NCBI GenBank assembly: GCA_947044405.1
Contig: CAMRHE010000076.1
Location: forward strand, 5,128,001-5,192,000
DNA length: 64,000 nt
Direction: 5' to 3'
Origin: Leptodactylus fallax
Lineage: Eukaryota; Chordata; Amphibia; Anura; Leptodactylidae
The position numbers were made by a program, and so were the translations under genes. The notes beneath the pieces were generated by a model. It saw only the letters and a list, made by a program, of their open reading frames with translations, did not search any database and had not been told where the DNA came from. Of the stretch, positions 57,800 through 64,000 are shown in pieces (position 1 is the stretch's first letter; every line of letters starts with the position of its first letter).

Positions 57800-59144
57800 C
57801 CCAAGAAGTTGTAAAGCAATAAACCAGCCTTGGCAGTATATATATGGTCTCCCCCTCCTCCCCGACATTACTTGTATACACGAATACCAATGTAATATAC
57901 TGATGACACATGCATAAACACAATGTTCACTAATTATATATACACGAAGAATATAATTCAGTAATGATACATAAAAAATTGAGTCTTCTTTCACCACATT
58001 GTATCTATATGCCATACAGCTACATACATTAGGATTTACATTTAGTGCATATGTTAGGAAATGATCCTGGTATATGTGCCTAATAGAAAAAAGCTTAAAA
58101 TTGTAAAAATGTGCCAACTGTTTTCAAATGCAAATATCTCTAAATTTCATTGAATCCTCAATATAATTCTGTAAACCAGCTCTTGTATCTGCCACTGAGT
58201 TTTCTGCTTGACGTCGATGAGCAATGTCCTTAAATGGCCACCATGATGAGACATACTATTATCTTTGATGACAAGTAATGTCATAGGTTATCACAAAAAA
58301 GGACATTTGTCTCGGCTGTTTATCTCTGTGTTCACACTACACCAAAGCTTTAATAAAATGTCAACTTCAAACTATCAAAGTACAAAAATTAAATCATAGC
58401 GACCCTATACAGTATTTCTTCTTTCAGCTGGGTTTCTTTTTTACTTTTCTACACTTTGTTCTACTTTTTTCTTTAATAACGTATTATTCGTGACCTGCTC
58501 TTCTCACAATCCATCCTCGTGATGTAATATCCCCTTTGGCGTTACCAACAATGTGTTTTTTTGATTAGATCTGTCATTAGTCCCTCATTAATGGTGACCA
58601 CACATGTTGGGATAACTGTAGCCATATCTTGCAATTTGTGTGTAGAGTTAATAACGTTAAATGAACTCACATTCGTTAAAATCTTTAAAATACCTTAAAG
58701 AGATTGTATGGGATTGGAAAAAATGGGTCTTTTTCCCCCAAAAATAGCACCACCCTCGTTCACAACCCTTGTCGGAGATGCCTATAACCCAACCCATGTC
58801 AAGAAATGAGCAGTGAAGGAAAATTTCTGCTTCCGTATTCAGACATAACTATTACGGTGTGTATATTAGATTACTATAAAGAAATTATCACAATATATAG
58901 TGTTATATATGTGATGGGCAGCGGATTGTCGACCCACTGTGCTGTCAAACTGGGTTTGGCTTGTGGCCACCTCTAAGGGTAGAGTCCCCTGATTTCACCC
59001 TTTAATTCCCATACAGGGATTTGCTATTCCCTGTGAAGAGTCCTCCAGGTGGTTAACTCCGGAGGTGGTCCTGATTTGGTAACAGCAGAAACAGAAATAC
59101 AGAAGTCAGGTCTAACACGGGGATCCAGAGTAGGACAGGTAGCA
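57800..59144. other. No gene recognised
   Basis: AT-rich. A 169-codon minus-strand frame (57608-58117) overlaps the ribozyme insertion and has no domains. No gene is supported. Confidence 0.45.
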
Positions 59145-59620
59145 GAAGCCCTGAGGCTACAGGTATCAAAGGTACTCGAGAAAGCAAAGAGACCACGGGT
59201 ATCAGAGGTACTCCAGAGAGTCCAGGGGCTACATTATTTATTTATTAGGCTTACTTAAATAGCGCCATCATATTCCGCACTGTCCCATATAGGGCTCACA
59301 ATCTATATTCCCTATCAGTATGTCTTTGGAGGAAACCCACACAAACACGGGGAGAACATACAAACTCCTTAGCAGGATTCGAACACAGGACTCCAGCGTT
59401 GCATTGCTAACCAATGAGCCACCGTGCCGCCCATGTATTTAAGTTATCACAGAAAGTCCAGAGGCCACAGGTATCAGAGGTACTCCAGAGAGTCCAGGGG
59501 CTGCAGGTATCTGAGTTATCACAGAAAGCCCAGAGGCCACAAGTATCAGAGGTATTTCAGAAAGCCCAGGAAATTCAGGAGTTTAGCTGTACAATGTGTG
59601 GAACTATAGGTAAACATACT
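59145..59620 (+). repeat. Degenerate minisatellite split by a SINE
   Basis: Tandem words GGTATCAGAGGTACTCCAGA, GAGTCCAGGGGCTACAG, GTATCTGAGTTATCACAG and AAAGCCCAGAGGCCACA repeat on both sides of the SINE at 59234-59432. The SPATIAL order of units continues across the SINE, showing that it was inserted into an existing array. The VSEVLQ-type frames are artefacts. Confidence 0.85.
59234..59432 (-). repeat. tRNA-derived SINE, minus strand
   Basis: On the minus strand: GGCACGGTGGCTCATTGG (A-box side), TCCTGTGTTCGAATCC (good B box), GAGTTTGTATGTTCTCCCC, AAAGACATACTGATAGGG, a GCGGAATATGATGGCGCTA body and an A/T-rich ATAAATAAATAA tail. Same family as 28792 and 37024. Confidence 0.88.
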
Positions 59621-59924
59621 GCGTATGTATAATGGACAGCAATGTCTAAGTGGCCCTCCTGGTAGTCACTGTTTAACCCCTTTATGAGGATATAGACTTC
59701 ACTGGATGGAGTCCACCACTACCTCCCAGCATGGTCCCAGTATTGGTGACAGACCAGGAGGGCCAGGGACTATAGTGCAGTGCACCAAATAATGAGGGAA
59801 ATATAGAGCATGAATAAAGACTTAAATCTAAGCACACTAAATACATGTACGGGAACAGGTTAGGACATCCAGATAGCAGAGGCCGAATATAGCACAGTAA
59901 TCTAAGGTAGGACATTAGGACAGG
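59621..59924. other. No gene recognised
   Basis: Unique-looking spacer between the two related tandem regions. Confidence 0.45.
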
Positions 59925-60180
59925 TAAGCAGACGTACATACACAGCAGAAGGCCCAGAGGCCAAAAATACATGGCAGAAGGCCCAGAGGCCAAAACAGAT
60001 AGGAGAGATACTTACAGGCAGAAAGCCTGAAGGCCAAATATAGATAGCTGAAGGCCCAGAAGCCAAGACACATAGTAGAGATGCATTCATAACAGAAGGC
60101 CTGGAGGCCAAAAATATAACAGAGGGCCCAGAGGCCAAGACAGATAGCAGAGATACAGTCATGAGAAAAGGTGTGGCAAG
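59925..60180 (+). repeat. Degenerate tandem repeat, GCAGAAGGCCCAGAGGCC unit
   Basis: At least seven spaced copies of AGAAGGCCCAGAGGCCAA with variable spacers (AAATACATG, ACAGATAGGAGAGATAC). CCCAGAGGCCA is shared with the 59.5 kb array, so the two are related. The minus-strand LASGPSA frame is an artefact. Confidence 0.85.
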
Positions 60181-60303
60181 AGAATCAGACATTTATACAC
60201 TCAGACGTCCAGGGATTAGCAGAAGGAGGCTTACAGGGGAGCAAACTGATCCTTAAAAAAGAGAGAGTGGTCACAGGCCACAAGACCTTCTGTAAATGGT
60301 AGA

Positions 60304-60480
60304 TATGTAAAATGTGTATGTATGCATGTATAGTCTACATGTATGGGTATGTAATGTGTATGCATATGTGTGTAATGTGTATGTATATGTGTATTCTGTA
60401 TACATGCGTGCATACATGTAGGTAATGTGTATATGTGTGTATGTATGTTTGTATCATATATCATATATGTATGTTTAGGT
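60304..60480. repeat. GTAT-rich low-complexity tract
   Basis: Alternating TATGTGTA and TGTATGCATG words. The histidine/threonine minus-strand frame is compositional. Confidence 0.85.
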
Positions 60481-60544
60481 ATCCTATAGAGGTAACGTGT
60501 ATGCCTTTGGTATTATGGTACTAGGTGTGCAACATGTCATTCTT

Positions 60545-60890
60545 AGAGAGGGGAAAACCTCCCAAGATTTGTTTCAATTCAGGTTCAGGTGGCTCGGGTC
60601 CCTGATTAGTTTCGGGTCGAAGAAGTTTGGTAGTGAAATTAATATACTCTTCAGACCCCGGAGTATAATAGGTGGAGGTGTAAAAAATAACAAACACTTA
60701 TACTCACCTTCCCTCACCTCTTTTGTGCCTCCTTGCAGCGCCCAACACTCTTTTTTGGTCTCCTCGGTGACATCATGCGCCTGGGGTCACTGCTCGGCAT
60801 GCCCATGTGCCCACTGTGGCCCAATCACAGGCCTCAGCAGTAACCCTAGGCGCATGATGTCACCAGGAGAGCGCCACAAGGAGGCCAAAA
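60545..60890. mobile_element. Palindromic hAT-like element, partial
   Basis: Outer end TTAGAGAGGGGAAAACC, then TATACTCTTCAGACCCC with GGAGTATAATAG, CACTTATACTCACCTTCCC, CCAATCACAGGCCTCAGCAG and a GCGCATGATGTCACC block. The plus-strand frame at 60497-61108 runs across it and is not a gene. Confidence 0.75.
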
Positions 60891-62036
60891 TGATTATTTT
60901 GGTCAAGCCACTCATGATGACAGTAGTCTTCTGTGTTCAGAACTTTCCGTTTTTTACTGTATATATGTTTATAGCCCTATTTCAGCATCATGCCCTAAAA
61001 CGCGTCAGTCTAAATGAGAACGAACACAATAAAACAGCTCGGTCTGATGAACTGCTTTCCACAATGACCGCATTGCACAGTAACCTTAGGGTATGGTATA
61101 GTAAGTAGCTTAATGGAACACAGAACCCTCTATTAGTGGCTTTGTATTAATTACTGTTCTGCTTCCATTATGGGAAAGGTTACAGCTTCTATATCTGCCG
61201 CATTATGTGTTACTAATAGAATCCGACTAAAATAGAAGATTTCATTATCATCTAATAAGTCACCATACAGTACAATGCAGATGGGACTTTATTACATTTT
61301 GGGGTTTGCATAATCCTCCCATACTGTGGGTACAACAAAAAGTTTGGAAATACTTTAGAAATTGCTCAATTACTAATTATGAAAGTCACTAGTAAAATCT
61401 GAAAATGTTAATTACCATATCTTGTGTAGGATTCGACATTTCAAATATTAATACATGCAATTGGCAAGTACTGTTGTCTAAATGTGTTGTCATTACCATC
61501 TGTGTACTTTATAGCTTTATTCCGAATGAGGAATGTTTTATTATATACTGTGTTTTGGACAAGATGGTTTTTATTCATTCTTTTTATGGAACCTGCTTAG
61601 GAACGCTTAAATCCCATATGCAAAAGAAATGTTATAGTGAAAGTTAATTGTGCGTCAGATGGATGAGAGATTTGAGAAATTTATGTGAAATATCTGGGAA
61701 TTAACTGGGGCCAAAAACATTATTAGATCCTGATTTTCTGGTAAAACTGAAGATAAATAGTCTAGCGCTAACTTGGTTTCGTAAAAAGTTTTATCCTTTT
61801 ACAATGCAAAATTTATATAAGTCTTAGAACTAAATTAAAAAAGGAGAAAAATGGTATAAAAAAGTGATTCCTATCCTACCACACCATTCCCCCCAGGACT
61901 CCCAATCCGATGATTCCTGGGTCCCTTTTGGTTTCTATTTTCTGGTGCCACTAAACACACAGGCAATGATGGACTGGGGTAATTTGGGCTTGGGATTTTG
62001 AGAGACTCCATCTATACAAGATGAACTGTACATAAA
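60891..62036. other. Single-copy-looking AT-rich DNA
   Basis: No gene. 61130-61690 is a candidate conserved non-coding block, rich in TTAATTACC, ACTAATTATG and similar words. Confidence 0.35.
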
Positions 62037-62352
62037 TAGTGATAAGTGAATTTTGTGAGATTTGTTTCTAACCTTATTTGTTCGGTCCAAACCAGAAGTG
62101 TTATTATTATAGGGGGTCACTTCATGTGGGGCCCAAGGGAGGTGCAAACAAATCAAAAAACATTGATAGCCACCTGTCCCCACCTCTACTGGCCATTCGG
62201 TCTTCACCGACATGCAGCCTCTCCCAGCCTCATCCAACATCTTCTTTGGCATCACATGCCCAATCACAGGCTTCATATTGGGCTCATCGGCTTGCTGATG
62301 CTTTGAACCCTGAAAAATCTGTAGCAGACCCAACTTGTTATGAACTAATCTC
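62037..62352. mobile_element. hAT-like palindromic family, partial copy
   Basis: Left end TAGTGATAAGTGAATTTTG and right end TTGTTATGAACTAATCTCTA are imperfectly inverted. It contains GGTCCAAACCAGAAGTG, a GGGGTCAC hairpin half, and CCCAATCACAGGCTTC. Overlapping frames on both strands are not genes. Confidence 0.65.
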
Positions 62353-64000
62353 TACTAAGACCTATAACATTTTTGAATCTTCCCTCAAAAATAGTCCCTA
62401 GTGTCAAGTGTTTGCTTCAAAGTCACCTACATATGAGTTCTCTTCTACTGGACCTTTGGCGCACAATATTATATGTGAAAGCCTGGGCCGACTAGAGGAA
62501 CTACTAGACCTTTGGGGCACAATATTATATGTGAGAGTCTAGGCCCACTGGAGGATCCTATGCTACTCTGATGGGTCAGTCTGACCCTGCACACAGAAAA
62601 TGTCCAACCCCAACAGTGACTTACCAATTGGATGAGTCATTATTTCGTGTTTGTTGGGAGTGACCAAAAAGCACCGAACAGAGTAGTCCTGTGAAAAGGG
62701 AGTGGCGAGGGGAGCATCATTTCTTTTTATTTTCCTGCCATTGTAGACATGTAAATTATAAAAAAAAGAACCTGCAATGCCTTGCCACTTCAAAAGGTGC
62801 CATGACCTGGTAAAGGTTCTTTGCCATAATATGGCCACAATTTAGGGTGTGCATTATGGCCAGAACACCTGTAATCCCCACTTTTTTGCCGAGCAGTACA
62901 TCAAACTTGTATGGAACACCATGGGGAAACATTTGTTAAAAAAAACAGTACCATATGGAACTTCAAAGTGCAGTTTGCCCATCTGTACTAAACCAAGGGT
63001 CATTTCATAGTAATTTTTCATTTTGACCATTGGGTTACCATACGGCAATAGTATGCTGTGCGGCTAATAATCCACGGACAGGTATTCCCGCAAACTATGA
63101 CGGTTTTACAAGACGTTCCTTGGTTAAAAATTCTTTACACTAGAATATTTTATACCTGTAGAATCCTCGTGGCCAATAATTGTATCACAAAGCCGTGACA
63201 ACGCGCATTAAAATGTATGAGGTTTTTGCCCTGGGGTAAGCGGCCAGGCTGCACACTACAGCTACAGTATGTGGATAACCAGCCTTACAGTAAGATTATA
63301 GTGAATATATATTAATGTATATCTGACATTTAATGTATATTCAACATTTTGCATTTTTTACGTTATTGCTTAGCTGGTAAAAAAAAAAAATCAAAACCTG
63401 AAATAGAATTGGACGATCAAGAGACTGGTTGTCCCTTTCCAGCTGCAATAATGTGACTGACAGCAAACTAGAAAATGGACATTTATAGTTGAAAGGCCGG
63501 TGAATGACTGTGCCAGCATGGTCCCTCTCTGCCGGGAGTAGGAAGAGGAATAAAAGGAAGATCGCCTGTTGAGAGTTTTATTTACTGTTGTGGCATGAAT
63601 AATAATCTGACAGTCAGGATTCCGATCTATCACTGATACGTAAGGATGGAAATAGGTTCCATATTTCGGACACATAGTTGATTAAAAGCCGACGGCGGGG
63701 AAGGTTTCTGTTAATGAGACGTTGCATATGTTATGTGGATGGTTCATTACTGTGGTCTTAGTAGGAGGACCAAGGGAGTCTGAACATTACAGGAGCTAAG
63801 ACATTCACAAACATGGACATCATTGCTCAAGAGCTGGCTCAGTAACATCCTTCACTGAAGTAGTCACTGTTAATGCAGGTGGATTTTCAGCTAATATTCT
63901 GCAATCTGTATTACACAGTAAATGCCAGCGGGAAGGGCTCAGGATGTGGAAACCTTGATTTTAGAGAGTTATTTGAGTGTTATTAAAATTGGAATGTGTT
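62353..64000. other. No gene recognised
   Basis: A two-copy tandem duplication of about 62 bp lies at 62451-62555 (GACCTTTGG(C/G)GCACAAT, ATTATATGTGA). The rest has small frames without domains and no supported repeats. Confidence 0.45.

Noticed and set aside
57608..58117. 169-codon minus-strand frame as a gene
   Set aside because: Overlaps the ribozyme insertion and AT-rich flank; no domain.
61042..61075. CTGATGA as a hammerhead core
   Set aside because: No stem II and no GAAA box follow at a suitable distance.
60497..61108. 203-codon plus-strand frame as a gene
   Set aside because: It runs through a palindromic hAT-like element and shows no domain.

Overview
This is non-coding, repeat-dominated nuclear DNA from a vertebrate. 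The mix of repeats points to an anuran amphibian: Tc1-type transposons, TTAA-ended MITEs of the kind described as T2 in Xenopus, GATA arrays, tRNA-derived SINEs and hAT-like foldback elements. The species cannot be named from the sequence. No intact host protein-coding gene was recognised. Almost every long open frame is a relic transposase, a relic reverse transcriptase, or an accident of a tandem repeat.

Layout. 0-5 kb: MITEs, a nearly intact Tc1 element (1547-3187), and two GATA-tailed foldback units, one interrupted by a hAT MITE. 5.6-10 kb: a tRNA-derived SINE, a MITE and a 3.1 kb minisatellite of 63-65 bp units that contains a 1.46 kb higher-order duplication. 10-18 kb: a foldback MITE, a hAT insertion with a perfect 8-bp target duplication (13668-15813) holding nested inverted repeats, and a dead L2-like LINE (15904-17440). 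18-30 kb: AT-rich single-copy-looking DNA, a 46-bp minisatellite (21349-22670), a possible solo LTR or promoter, one weak candidate exon, foldbacks and a SINE. 30.5-31.9 kb: a 31-bp minisatellite. 32-45 kb: mostly unrecognised DNA with scattered MITEs, one SINE, one longer dispersed repeat and a TATC array. 45-49 kb: a palindromic hAT-like element, a G-rich tract, a 5'-truncated Sleeping Beauty-like Tc1 copy and a full-length but dead Tc1 copy. 50-54 kb: GATA arrays joined to hammerhead-like elements, and two hAT MITEs with target duplications. 54-64 kb: more palindromic hAT-like elements, a 422-bp insertion carrying a hammerhead ribozyme, a tandem array split by a SINE, and AT-rich DNA.

Most notable: at 57597-57683 there is a type I hammerhead ribozyme with both conserved core boxes, a very short stem III and an interrupted stem I of about 21 bp. 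It lies between two 108-bp direct repeats (312-bp period) that are themselves bracketed by an 11-bp direct repeat. This is what an inserted partial dimer of a retrozyme or satellite-type unit would look like. Decayed hammerhead-like cores recur near 3.7, 15.5, 50.7 and 52.3 kb, and most of those elements run directly into GATA arrays. This suggests one family of ribozyme-bearing retroelements that also seeds microsatellites.
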